From contig NZ_PVYW01000006.1 in NCBI RefSeq assembly GCF_003001675.1, positions 248,001 through 312,000 on the forward strand: DNA of 64,000 bases. Reading direction: 5' to 3'. Below, piece by piece: positions 8,198 through 16,550 of this stretch. Made by a program: the position numbers and the translations under genes. Position 1 is the first letter of the stretch. Each line of letters starts with the position of its first letter. The stretch is from Cohnella sp. SGD-V74 (lineage in GTDB: Bacteria > Bacillota > Bacilli > Paenibacillales > Paenibacillaceae). The notes beneath the pieces are model-generated. The model searched no databases. It was not told the DNA's origin and saw only the letters and a list, made by a program, of their open reading frames with translations.

Positions 8198-9856
8198 CTA
8201 TTGATCCAATCCTTGCGCTTGAACGGCTTCGTTCACTTCTTTAATCGCCTGCTGCAGCCCCTTGTTGTCGTAGCCTTTGACGATATTCCGCCACATCTCC
8301 ACCGGATCGTCTTTACCCAGAATGACCTTGATCAAATCCTCCGTCGGATTGACCGCGCTCAGTTTCGTCTTCGCTTCCGTATACAGGTAGTCCACGTTCA
8401 GATTTGTCGGGATGACGTCCAGCTTCACGAACTCCGCCAACGTCTCTTGCACGAGATGATACACGGGTTCGCCCAGGTTGATTTTGGCGATCTCGCTCTG
8501 CTCGTACTCCTGCCACTTATACCATGCCGCCAGGGAGCCGAACAGATTCAGGGACGGATACAGTTCCGGCAGCTTCTTATAGTTGCCGTCCTCGCCCTTC
8601 TCGCGCGCAATCGTATACTTGTCTCCTTCTTTCGTGTAATCCTTGCCCTCAAGCCCGTACAGGTTGGTCGTCATATACTCGTCCGACAGCAAGTAGTCGT
8701 AGATTCGCATAATGCGTTCCATCTTCTTGTCGCTTACATTTGCGCTGAAATAAGTTTCCGACCAGAACGACAGCATCTCGAAGCTGTATCGCGAACCGTC
8801 GTCGGTCTCCCAAGATATCGGATAAATGCGGATGCTGTCCTTGAACGCCGCATTCTTGTTGTACTTGTTCCATGCCGTCTCCAGCAGCTTCAGCCCGCTC
8901 GGAGTCGCTTGCATCGCGATCGCGCCCGCCCTGCCCTGTCCGAACTTCTCGATCCCCTCGTTCGTCTGCACGATCGCGAAGTCGGGATCGATCGCTCCGG
9001 ACGTGTACAGTTCTCTCATGCGGGTCACGTATTCGTCCATCCGCTTGGATGCGTAGAACGGAATGTATTGCCCGTCCTCCTTCACCCACGAGCTGTTGGC
9101 GACATTCGGGAAAGACCCGGACCCTACCGCCATGAGCATGTTGTTCGTACGCGCGGTCAACCCGATCGTATCGTCCTTCTGATTGCCGTTCGGATCCTTC
9201 TTGGCGAACGCCGCAAGCATATTCGCATAATCTTCGTAAGTGACCGGTTCCGGCAAACTCAGCGCTTCCATCCAGTCCTTCCTGACGATCAACGCCCGCT
9301 CCAACGCCTTCTGCTCGTTGCTGTTGTACGTCAGTCTTGGAATCATGTAATACTTGCCGTCAACCTGGAACCCTTTCACGTCCTCAAGCTCCATCACCTT
9401 GCGAATATTCGGATAGGCGCCGAGATCGGACGGCAGCGCGCGAACGATGCCTTGTTCGATCCAGGAATAGTAGGTCGAATTGTTGATAATATCGTGACTG
9501 ATGACATCCGGCAGTTCGCCGGACGTACTCCAGATCCGGTATTTCTCCACATAGTCCGAATAGCTCACGACCCGATCGACAAAAGTGACGTTGAACTTGT
9601 CTTCGATCATCTTCAGCAGGCCGTCGGATTTTCGGTCCGGGAACGCTTGCCCGATGTTGTAGTGCGAGATCGAGATGTCCATGTGTTCGGCGAACGGATC
9701 TTCGCTCGCACTCCCGGAAGCTTCGCTGCCGCCTGAAGGCGCAGCGGGGCTCGCGTTCTCATTCGGCGAATTCGCCCCGCCCGAGCATGCTGCCAGTATA
9801 GATGCGAACAGCGCGATCGACAGCATGAACAATAAACCTTTTTTCCCGTTAATCAT
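8198..9856 (-). CDS. Extracellular solute-binding lipoprotein of a sugar ABC importer (LplA-like)
   Basis: This 552-residue protein has a lipoprotein signal peptide with lipobox LAAC (Cys 24) followed by a Ser/Gly/Asn-rich linker. The mature part is a family 1-type binding protein with MWRNIVKGYD near the C-terminus, as in LplA-like proteins of Paenibacillaceae. It would bind an oligosaccharide outside the membrane and deliver it to the two permeases encoded upstream. GGGGAGGG sits nine bases before the ATG. The gene is followed almost without gap by the isomerase gene. The ligand is unknown. Confidence 0.9.
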   Translation of the reverse strand: MINGKKGLLFMLSIALFASILAACSGGANSPNENASPAAPSGGSEASGSASEDPFAEHMDISISHYNIGQAFPDRKSDGLLKMIEDKFNVTFVDRVVSYSDYVEKYRIWSTSGELPDVISHDIINNSTYYSWIEQGIVRALPSDLGAYPNIRKVMELEDVKGFQVDGKYYMIPRLTYNSNEQKALERALIVRKDWMEALSLPEPVTYEDYANMLAAFAKKDPNGNQKDDTIGLTARTNNMLMAVGSGSFPNVANSSWVKEDGQYIPFYASKRMDEYVTRMRELYTSGAIDPDFAIVQTNEGIEKFGQGRAGAIAMQATPSGLKLLETAWNKYNKNAAFKDSIRIYPISWETDDGSRYSFEMLSFWSETYFSANVSDKKMERIMRIYDYLLSDEYMTTNLYGLEGKDYTKEGDKYTIAREKGEDGNYKKLPELYPSLNLFGSLAAWYKWQEYEQSEIAKINLGEPVYHLVQETLAEFVKLDVIPTNLNVDYLYTEAKTKLSAVNPTEDLIKVILGKDDPVEMWRNIVKGYDNKGLQQAIKEVNEAVQAQGLDQ

Positions 9857-9921
9857 CTGTAATTCCCTCCCCTGGTTGGATCAATCCTCTATCTCAAGAC
9901 CGATCGGTCCCGAAACCATCT

Positions 9922-10797
9922 CTATTCTTTCACCGCCCCGAGAGTAACGCCTGCGGCAAAATGCTTCTGCAAGAACGGATACACCAGCATGATCGGAGTC
10001 ATCGTCAACACGACGCTGGCCATCTTCAAGCCGTCCGGATAAATCTGGCTTAGTTGCGCGACCATCGCGGCTCCCATGTCGTCCCGCGCCATCTTCGTGA
10101 CGTCCAGCAGCATGTTCCTGAGGAACAACTGCATCGGATACATTTTCGTCTCGGTCATGAACAGCATGGCGTAATACCATTCATTCCACCGGGCAACGGC
10201 ATAAAACAGCGTAATCGCGGCCATTGTCGGCTTAACGATCGGAATGACGATGCGGAACAAAATGTAAATGTCGTTGGCTCCGTCGATCTTCGCCGATTCC
10301 TCCAAATCCCTGGGGATCGTGCGGAATTGACTGATCATGACGATGAGGAAGAAGGTGCTGACCGCCACGGGTAAAATCATCGCGCTGTACGTATTGATCA
10401 TGTGCAAATTTTTAATCGTTAAGTAGAACGGGATCAATCCTCCGCTGAACAGCATCGTGAAAATAATGCCGGACATCATCACTCCTCTTCCGGGCATGCC
10501 TTTCTTCGATAGCGCATAGGCGCCGCAAGTCGTGACCAGCATGTTGACGAGCGTGCCGGCGAGGGTCACGATCAGGGAATTCATCACCGAGTAGCCGATA
10601 TAGCTCCCCTTCAGCAGCATCTCGTAAGAGCTGAGGTCGAAGCTTGTCGGGATGAGATAGAAGGACTGCTCGTTCACGGCCGCGGGGTCCGCGAAGGAGG
10701 TGATGATCACGTTATAGAACGGCGAGATCGAGATCACAGCCAGCAGCATCAGGAATGCATGAATGAAATAATCGGCAACCGTGCTTCTCTGTTTCAT
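9922..10797 (-). CDS. Carbohydrate ABC transporter permease (LplC/YtcP type)
   Basis: This 291-residue CUT1-type permease has six membrane segments and the cytoplasmic EAA loop, here EESAKIDGANDIYILFRIVIPIVKP near residues 180-205, which contacts the ATPase. The end YPFLQKHFAAGVTLGAVKE is typical of LplC proteins. Its start overlaps the upstream permease stop by one base (TGATG). No ATPase gene occurs in the locus. Confidence 0.92.
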   Translation of the reverse strand: MKQRSTVADYFIHAFLMLLAVISISPFYNVIITSFADPAAVNEQSFYLIPTSFDLSSYEMLLKGSYIGYSVMNSLIVTLAGTLVNMLVTTCGAYALSKKGMPGRGVMMSGIIFTMLFSGGLIPFYLTIKNLHMINTYSAMILPVAVSTFFLIVMISQFRTIPRDLEESAKIDGANDIYILFRIVIPIVKPTMAAITLFYAVARWNEWYYAMLFMTETKMYPMQLFLRNMLLDVTKMARDDMGAAMVAQLSQIYPDGLKMASVVLTMTPIMLVYPFLQKHFAAGVTLGAVKE

Positions 10798-11717
10798 CAG
10801 AAAATCCCTTCCTGTCCCAGTCGTTTGGCCGCCCTGTTCGCGGTGTACAACAAGGCGAAATTGATGACGGATTTCAGCAGGCCGACCGCGGTCGAAGTCC
10901 CGAAGCTCTCGCCGACGGCAAACGTTCGCCGGTAAACGTAAGTATCCAGAATATCCGCCTTCTCGTACACCGCGGGATTGTACAGGTTGAAAATCTGGTC
11001 GAACCCGCCCCCGCCGGAGCTCATCATCGCCCCCACGTTAAGAATGAACAGGACGGCAACCGTGCCGGCGATACCCGGCCAGGTGATATGCAAGATCTGC
11101 TTCAACCGGTTCGCTCCGTCGATGCTCGCGGCTTCGTATAGGGCGGGATTAATGCCCGCGATCGCGGCGAGGTAGATGATCGTCCCCCAGCCCATGTCTC
11201 TCCACAGACTGCTTCCGAATATAAGGGCGCGGAACGAATCGGGATCGACCAGCAGATTCACCTTCTCGAAACCGAGCAGCTCGAGAAGCTGGTTCAATAC
11301 GCCGAAGGTGCCGAGGAAGTTGATCAGGATTCCACCGATAATGACCCACGACAGGAAGTGCGGAAACGTATAGACGACCTGATAGAATTTCTTCATTCGG
11401 GCCTTGCGCACTTCGTTGAGCAGCATGGCAATGATAATCGGTACAGGAAACTCGAAGATCAGTCTGCCGAACGCGATGATGATCGTGTTGCGGAATGCGA
11501 CCCAGAAGTCGTCCAGACGAAAAATCTCCTCGAAGTTGGCCAAGCCGATCCATTCGCTGCCCGTGATTCCCTTGGCAAAGTTGAACTCCTTGAAGGCAAG
11601 CATCAAGCCGTAGAGCGGAACGTATTCGAATAGGATGAAATAGACAAGCATGGGGGCGACGAGCAAATAGAAGTATTTGTATTCGACCATCCGCCGCAGC
11701 AATCCGCGGTTTTTCAT
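10797..11717 (-). CDS. Carbohydrate ABC transporter permease (LplB type)
   Basis: This 306-residue permease starts MKNRGLLRRMVEYKYFYLLVAPMLVYFILFEYVPLYG, with six membrane segments and the EAA loop YEAASIDGANRLKQILHITWPG near residues 195-216. It partners the LplC-type permease. An ATG at 11717 and a TTG at 11720 are both possible; GGAGG lies 11 and 8 bases upstream respectively. A near-consensus cre-like site sits 38 bases upstream, hinting at carbon catabolite control. Confidence 0.92.
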   Translation of the reverse strand: MKNRGLLRRMVEYKYFYLLVAPMLVYFILFEYVPLYGLMLAFKEFNFAKGITGSEWIGLANFEEIFRLDDFWVAFRNTIIIAFGRLIFEFPVPIIIAMLLNEVRKARMKKFYQVVYTFPHFLSWVIIGGILINFLGTFGVLNQLLELLGFEKVNLLVDPDSFRALIFGSSLWRDMGWGTIIYLAAIAGINPALYEAASIDGANRLKQILHITWPGIAGTVAVLFILNVGAMMSSGGGGFDQIFNLYNPAVYEKADILDTYVYRRTFAVGESFGTSTAVGLLKSVINFALLYTANRAAKRLGQEGIF

Positions 11718-11754
11718 CAACTCTTATGCCTCCTCTTCGATGTATTTTCAGCTT

Positions 11755-11768
11755 TGTAATCGCTTTAT
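11755..11768. promoter_or_regulatory. Possible cre (CcpA) site before the importer genes
   Basis: TGTAATCGCTTTAT fits the catabolite-responsive element pattern TGWNANCGNTNWCA at all but the last two positions. It lies about 40 bases before the LplB-type permease start and closely matches the better cre-like site at 49926. Confidence 0.4.
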
Positions 11769-11836
11769 TAATCTCATCTTAGGGCAATTGTTCTCGCTCA
11801 CATATGGACAGTTCTCAGCATCGTTATGTAAATATC

Positions 11837-11880
11837 CAAGCAACCGGGCAAAACGCCCTTGAAGTCCTCCAGATGCAAAA
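11837..11880. repeat. Degenerate copy of an interspersed structured repeat
   Basis: The segment shares CAAGCA, AAAACGCC, GTCCTCCAGA and GCAAAA, in order, with the fuller copies at 47703, 47801 and 59193. An extra GGGC before AAAACGCCC makes a small hairpin. Similarity stops at the response-regulator terminator. Confidence 0.5.
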
Positions 11881-11917
11881 AAAGCCGAAGAAACCCGCAT
11901 AGCGAGTCCTCGGCTAC
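11877..11917 (-). terminator. Terminator of the YesN-type response regulator gene
   Basis: Read on the minus strand, TAGCCGAGGACTCGC folds with GCGGGTTTCTTCGGCT, and seven T residues follow. It separates the two-component genes from the permease genes. Confidence 0.8.
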
Positions 11918-11948
11918 AGACTTGGAGAAAATCGGGGCATTGCCGCAG

Positions 11949-13391
11949 CTACTGTCGGCCTGCACGGTAATCCGAAGGGGTCAGCCCCATGACCTTCTTG
12001 AACAGCTTGGCAAAATAGAAGTAGTCTTGATACCCTGCCCGCTCGGCCACTTCGCTGATTTCAAGCGAAGACGTTCTAAGCAGTTCACAAGCATGCTGTA
12101 TCCGCAAATCGGTCACATATTTCGTGAAGTTGATCTGAAGTTCCTTCTTGAGCAAAGCGCTGACATAATTGGGGTGCATGTAGAACCGCTTAGCTATATC
12201 TTTAATGGACAACGCTTCGCGAAAATGCTCATGAACGTATTTCATAATCTGCCGATACGTATCCGGACCTTCGGTCCCCGCCCATTCGGCCTCCCCGAGC
12301 GGCGGCGAATTCAAGCCTTCGACCACAAGCTGCCGCAAGCTTGAGATCATATCCGATACATCGCGGTACGTCTCCGCCAATCCGGCATTCTCGATCAGTT
12401 CGGGCACTTCGGCCGAATCGGACGCCTGGTATAGACAGGTCATGACGACCTGGTATAACTGCCTGGCGTGATGAATCTCGTAGCGTCCGGCAAGGAATTG
12501 GGAATGCAACGTATCCAGACCTTGCTCTGCTTTACCGGTGTTGCCTTCGTGAACGGCGTCCGTTATGGATTTCAGTGCCCTGCTGTCCAAAGGGATGCCG
12601 CCGCCGTCCCCCGTAACCTCCCGCACTCGCTGACTGCCGGAAATGTAATAGATATACGAGGCCCGGTGGGCCGCGTCAATCTGTGAGCAAATCTGCGTCA
12701 TATCGCTGAAAATCCCGCCAATGCCCACTCCGGCGACGGGATCGGGCAGCGATGTCCTCAAGCGGTCCGCAATCTCCTGCCGACGCTCGCCGGGCAGCAG
12801 GTAAGCGGTCGTTCCCCTTCCGATCTGCACGGCGATCTCCTTCCGGGCGTCAAACAGAGCGCACGGTTCTCTCTCCTGAACGACAATGACGAATAGACCG
12901 GACTGCTCCTCGAATTCGAGACGCAAACGACTTAACAGAGCCGTTATCCGGTCGGCCTGAATGGATTCCTCATCCCGCAGCATAACCGTCAGTTCGTCCA
13001 GCAGCGCTTGACGCTCCCTGTTCAAGGATTCCTTGACGGAAATCAACAGTTCGGCGATCTCTTCCCTTCTGAACGGCTTCAGGCAATAACCGACCGCGCC
13101 AAGCTTGATCGCTTGTCTGGCGTATTCGAATTCCGCGTATCCGCTGGCAATGACGATTTTGGTGGGAACGCCGGCCTCTCTCAGCTTCTCGGTCACGGCC
13201 ATTCCGCTCATTCCCGGCATGCGGATGTCGACGAACGCTATGTCCGGTTTAAGCCGCGCCAGACAATCGAAGCCTTCAATGCCGTTAGCCGCGGTCGCGA
13301 CGATCTCGAAGCCGAGTTCGTTCCAATCGACCGTCCCCTTCAGACTTTCCAAAATCCACGCTTCGTCATCGACGAGTACTGCCGTGTACAT
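11949..13391 (-). CDS. YesN-type response regulator with AraC-family DNA-binding domain
   Basis: This 480-residue protein has a receiver domain with the acidic pair D8-D9, phospho-acceptor Asp at about 55 (FVDIRMPG) and Lys near 103 (CLKPF). A long middle domain follows, and two AraC helix-turn-helix motifs lie at about 380-480 (SIKDIAKRFYMHPNYVSALLKKE and ISEVAERAGYQDYFYFAKLFKKVMGLTPSDYR). It would activate the adjacent importer genes when phosphorylated by the kinase encoded just upstream. The two genes overlap by 26 bases. A GGGGGG site lies six bases before the ATG. Confidence 0.92.
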   Translation of the reverse strand: MYTAVLVDDEAWILESLKGTVDWNELGFEIVATAANGIEGFDCLARLKPDIAFVDIRMPGMSGMAVTEKLREAGVPTKIVIASGYAEFEYARQAIKLGAVGYCLKPFRREEIAELLISVKESLNRERQALLDELTVMLRDEESIQADRITALLSRLRLEFEEQSGLFVIVVQEREPCALFDARKEIAVQIGRGTTAYLLPGERRQEIADRLRTSLPDPVAGVGIGGIFSDMTQICSQIDAAHRASYIYYISGSQRVREVTGDGGGIPLDSRALKSITDAVHEGNTGKAEQGLDTLHSQFLAGRYEIHHARQLYQVVMTCLYQASDSAEVPELIENAGLAETYRDVSDMISSLRQLVVEGLNSPPLGEAEWAGTEGPDTYRQIMKYVHEHFREALSIKDIAKRFYMHPNYVSALLKKELQINFTKYVTDLRIQHACELLRTSSLEISEVAERAGYQDYFYFAKLFKKVMGLTPSDYRAGRQ

Positions 13392-15195
13392 CCTTGTCCC
13401 CCCTTGCCGGAATAAGTACGGATACTCGAGTCCCTTGTTCCGGAGTGCTGTGGATATCCGTTATTCCGTATTGGCCGCCATAAGCGTAACGGATTCGATG
13501 GTGCACGTTCATAATGCCGATATGTCTTTGCAGCGTGACGTCAAGACTCTTGTCCGTTTCGCCTTGCTTCAGGCTTTGGCGGATTTCCGCGAGAATATCG
13601 GGCTCCATCCCGACCCCGTCGTCCTCCACCCGAAGCAGCAGATCGCCGTTCGCTTCCACCCGGCTGCCCACGACAAGAAGGCATTGATGCATGCTCGGTT
13701 CGATCCCGTGAAAAATCGCGTTCTCCACGAGCGGCTGCAGAATCATCTTGATGATTGGATAATGGCGGCTCGCGTCGTCGAATTCGTAGATGACGCGGAA
13801 CCTCCCGGCGAAGCGAATCTGTTGAATGTTGAGATAGGCTTCGATAATTTCGATCTCTTCCTGCAGCGCGACCCGCTCCCCGCCTTTGATGCTGTAACGG
13901 AAAATCAAACTGAGCGAATCGGAGATGTCGCGAATTTCCTCGACCCCTCGCGACATCGCGATCCCTTTCATCGTCTCCAGCGTATTGTACAGGAAGTGCG
14001 GATTGATCTGGCTCTTGAGAAATTGCAATTCAGCCTGCTGCTTCAACAGCTTTAATTCGAAAATATGCGTTTTGGAATCGAGGATTGTCGTTGCCAGATC
14101 ATCGATCTCGTCGAGCAGCGAGTTGAAGTGGTTCGCCATGACGCTGATTTCCGCATATCCTTCCACTTCGACGCGCTTGCGCATCGTGTCCAGACCTTTC
14201 GCCCGAATGCCGTGAATATAAGACATAAACGCGCGAAGCGGAAGAAGGATGTTGCGACTAATCATCAAATAGCTGACGAACAGCACCGCAATAAGCAATA
14301 CGAATATTCCGACGATTAACAGCTGCACGTCTTCTTGCCCGCGAAACAAATCCTTTACGTTGAACCTGCTGATAATCGCGCTCTCGATTTCGGGAATTTC
14401 GGTCGTCTGTACGATATATTTCTCCCCGCTCAGCTTAAGCGTCGACGGAGAGCCGTCTCCCGTTTCCCTTCCGATTTCCCGGGATACCCGGTCGCCGATG
14501 TTCTCCGCGCCGTTGCTTGCGTAGATGCGGTCGTTGCGGTCGACAACATAGAAGTTCCCTGCGATACGCTGCGATACATATTCGAATTGCGGCACGATCG
14601 CGTTAACGTCCAGCACCATTATCGCGTATCCAAGCTTCGAACCGGCCGACGCATCCAAGTCATAGATCGGCACGCCGACATAGAACACATAAGGCTTGGA
14701 ATACGTCGAGTTGAGGTTGGCCGAAACTCCGTCGGGGGTCGGATGAATTCCCAGGTAGTATGCCGATGTCCGTTCCGGAATCGACTCGTAGGGAATGGCT
14801 TCCTTGCAATTCATACAGTTATATCCGGTCCCGTTCGTCCCGATGAGGACGATTTCCAGAATACCCTGCTTCATTGATTTCAGGTTAACGAACAGCTTTT
14901 CGAGCTTCAGGTGCAGCTCGTACTGCGTTAACGGCACCGTGCTGCGCAAATACTGCTGAACAACGTCGTTGTAGGCTATGTTCGGCATAATTCGATTAAT
15001 CGTATCCGCATTGGACGCAATGTTGTTCCGGATCGTGACGACCATCTCTTGGGTGTAGACGCTGTTCCGCTCGTAAGTCATATGGAGAATGCGATAGTAG
15101 CTGCCCACTACCGCCACGATAAGAATGGACAAAATAAGGAGTCCCGTGAAGATCAATTGCCAACGAATCGAGTGCTTCCGCAGCAAAGCCAGCAT
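13366..15195 (-). CDS. YesM-type sensor histidine kinase
   Basis: This 609-residue membrane kinase has an N-terminal membrane segment (about 13-33), a cache-like extracellular sensor of about 250 residues, a second segment (about 283-305) and a HAMP linker. The His_kinase domain has phospho-acceptor motif QINPHFLYNTLETM near 393, and an ATP-binding domain with DDGVGMEPD follows. It probably senses extracellular sugar, perhaps via the solute-binding protein, and phosphorylates the overlapping response regulator. GGAGG lies 12 bases before the ATG. The extracellular part includes a CMNCKE pair of cysteines near residue 130. Confidence 0.92.
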   Translation of the reverse strand: MLALLRKHSIRWQLIFTGLLILSILIVAVVGSYYRILHMTYERNSVYTQEMVVTIRNNIASNADTINRIMPNIAYNDVVQQYLRSTVPLTQYELHLKLEKLFVNLKSMKQGILEIVLIGTNGTGYNCMNCKEAIPYESIPERTSAYYLGIHPTPDGVSANLNSTYSKPYVFYVGVPIYDLDASAGSKLGYAIMVLDVNAIVPQFEYVSQRIAGNFYVVDRNDRIYASNGAENIGDRVSREIGRETGDGSPSTLKLSGEKYIVQTTEIPEIESAIISRFNVKDLFRGQEDVQLLIVGIFVLLIAVLFVSYLMISRNILLPLRAFMSYIHGIRAKGLDTMRKRVEVEGYAEISVMANHFNSLLDEIDDLATTILDSKTHIFELKLLKQQAELQFLKSQINPHFLYNTLETMKGIAMSRGVEEIRDISDSLSLIFRYSIKGGERVALQEEIEIIEAYLNIQQIRFAGRFRVIYEFDDASRHYPIIKMILQPLVENAIFHGIEPSMHQCLLVVGSRVEANGDLLLRVEDDGVGMEPDILAEIRQSLKQGETDKSLDVTLQRHIGIMNVHHRIRYAYGGQYGITDIHSTPEQGTRVSVLIPARGDKDVHGSTRR

Positions 15196-15239
15196 ATCCC
15201 GCTTCTACCTCCCTGCGCAAGCGCGCTTAAGGAATGATC

Positions 15240-16355
15240 TCATTTCCCTGCCCGAACAGGAGCCTTCGGCTTGGACAAATCGTACACGACCGGTCTGGCG
15301 TACACGAATTGCTTGGTCTTCGGATCGTAAGCGTACACCTTAAACGTCAGCTCCGTCTCGGGAAGTCCGTCCGGCACGACAATGGAAAGCTTGCCCGTCG
15401 TCAAGTCCGTGAAGTCGAAGAACTCCTCCTCTTCGTTCTCCCAATACACGATGTATTGCAGCCTTGCGGCCACGCTCGAATTCGCGGACCCCGCATCGTA
15501 AATCAGCTTATGGTCGATGCCGCCGGCGCGGTTTTTCACGGCCTCGATCTTCTTCAGCTTAGGCTCCTTAAGCACGAGAGGCTGCGGGTCTTTAATGCCG
15601 CTAAGCTTCAACCAGTAGCTGCGAACCGCCGCAAGCGTCATGACCGGGGGCAGCTGCTCGTTCTCGATTTCTCCGTAGAAGCCGATGCCATCCTCTGTCC
15701 GGAGAGAGTTAACCATGCTAAGCTTCGCCGTCGGAGAACCGAATAAGGCCATATAGTCGTCGGCCATAATTTCGCCCGGGTCCCAGTAATGGGTGTAGTC
15801 GGGATGGTCGGGATCGTCCGTAAACAACACCGGCTGGCCCTTGATTGCGCGAATGGACGCCCACTTCGTCGTCGGATCGCTCGGCAGCTTCCTCTCTTTG
15901 CGAATCAGCCAATAATAAGTAAAATGATGGCCGTACTCATGGCTTAACGTCGTCGCCATGCTCTCGACGGTCGTATTCTCGTCCGCGCCGTACAGAACGA
16001 TCTCCGTAAGCTCGTCCATCTCGATATCGGACATGTCGTCCTCCGTCCACGAGTAGCCCATGTTCGCGACGCCCAGTTCCTCTTCGTTGTCCTCGTTGGA
16101 CAGAACGACCTTGCCCAAGTAACCCAGTTCCTCGCCGTGCATGTTCTTCATCAGCTCGGCGTACAGCGCCTTCAGCTTCTGCTGGTTCCACTGTTTGCTG
16201 TAGCTGACGAATTGAATGCGCTCCGGAGAAATGTAAGTCGCCGTCGGCCTGCTCGCAGCCGCCTCGACGGCATGACCCGACGCTCCTCCGAACAGGCCGC
16301 CCGCCAGAGCGAGTACGGCCAACAGCAGGACCATTCGGCGCAAAAATACCTTCAT
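15240..16355 (-). CDS. Secreted HExxH metallopeptidase-like protein
   Basis: This 371-residue protein has a clear signal peptide (cleavage probably after VEAAA, about residue 34). It contains HEYGHH at residues 139-144, the zinc-binding HExxH motif, and a possible third ligand in DPGEIMADDY at about 192-201, the gluzincin arrangement. A C-terminal segment (about 285-365) looks like a beta-sandwich domain of fibronectin III type. I do not recognise a named family. It may cleave cell-surface or environmental protein. It ends 44 bases before the kinase gene on the same strand with no obvious terminator, so read-through is possible. GAGGG precedes the ATG by six bases. Confidence 0.7.
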   Translation of the reverse strand: MKVFLRRMVLLLAVLALAGGLFGGASGHAVEAAASRPTATYISPERIQFVSYSKQWNQQKLKALYAELMKNMHGEELGYLGKVVLSNEDNEEELGVANMGYSWTEDDMSDIEMDELTEIVLYGADENTTVESMATTLSHEYGHHFTYYWLIRKERKLPSDPTTKWASIRAIKGQPVLFTDDPDHPDYTHYWDPGEIMADDYMALFGSPTAKLSMVNSLRTEDGIGFYGEIENEQLPPVMTLAAVRSYWLKLSGIKDPQPLVLKEPKLKKIEAVKNRAGGIDHKLIYDAGSANSSVAARLQYIVYWENEEEEFFDFTDLTTGKLSIVVPDGLPETELTFKVYAYDPKTKQFVYARPVVYDLSKPKAPVRAGK

Positions 16356-16428
16356 GTCTTTCCCTCGCCGTCTATATCGTTTTATTCCTTTGCTTCTATC
16401 ACCTTATAGCAAATCGACCGGGATCTCT

Positions 16429-16446
16429 ATACCTCTTATGAGATAT
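16429..16446. promoter_or_regulatory. Near-perfect palindrome upstream of the HExxH gene
   Basis: ATACCTC and GAGATAT flank TTAT, an inverted repeat with one mismatch located 74-91 bases before the start codon. It could be an operator. Confidence 0.3.
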
Positions 16447-16478
16447 TCCTGCAGCTGGAGATGCGGTCCGCAAAATAC

Positions 16479-16521
16479 ATCGAAGAACGGGCCGTTCCTG
16501 ACAGGAACCCCGTTCTTCGAT
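16479..16521 (-). terminator. Strong hairpin after the serine hydrolase gene
   Basis: ATCGAAGAACGGG pairs with CCCGTTCTTCGAT, continued by GTTCCTG with CAGGAAC after a small internal mismatch. Only a modest T-rich run follows on the minus strand (TGTATTTTG). Confidence 0.65.
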
Positions 16522-16550
16522 CCGTTCGTTTCAAACACCCCCCAGCTCTC

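Noticed and set aside
7712-9736. 674-codon open frame on the plus strand
   Set aside because: It is antisense to the solute-binding protein and isomerase genes and arginine-rich without domains.
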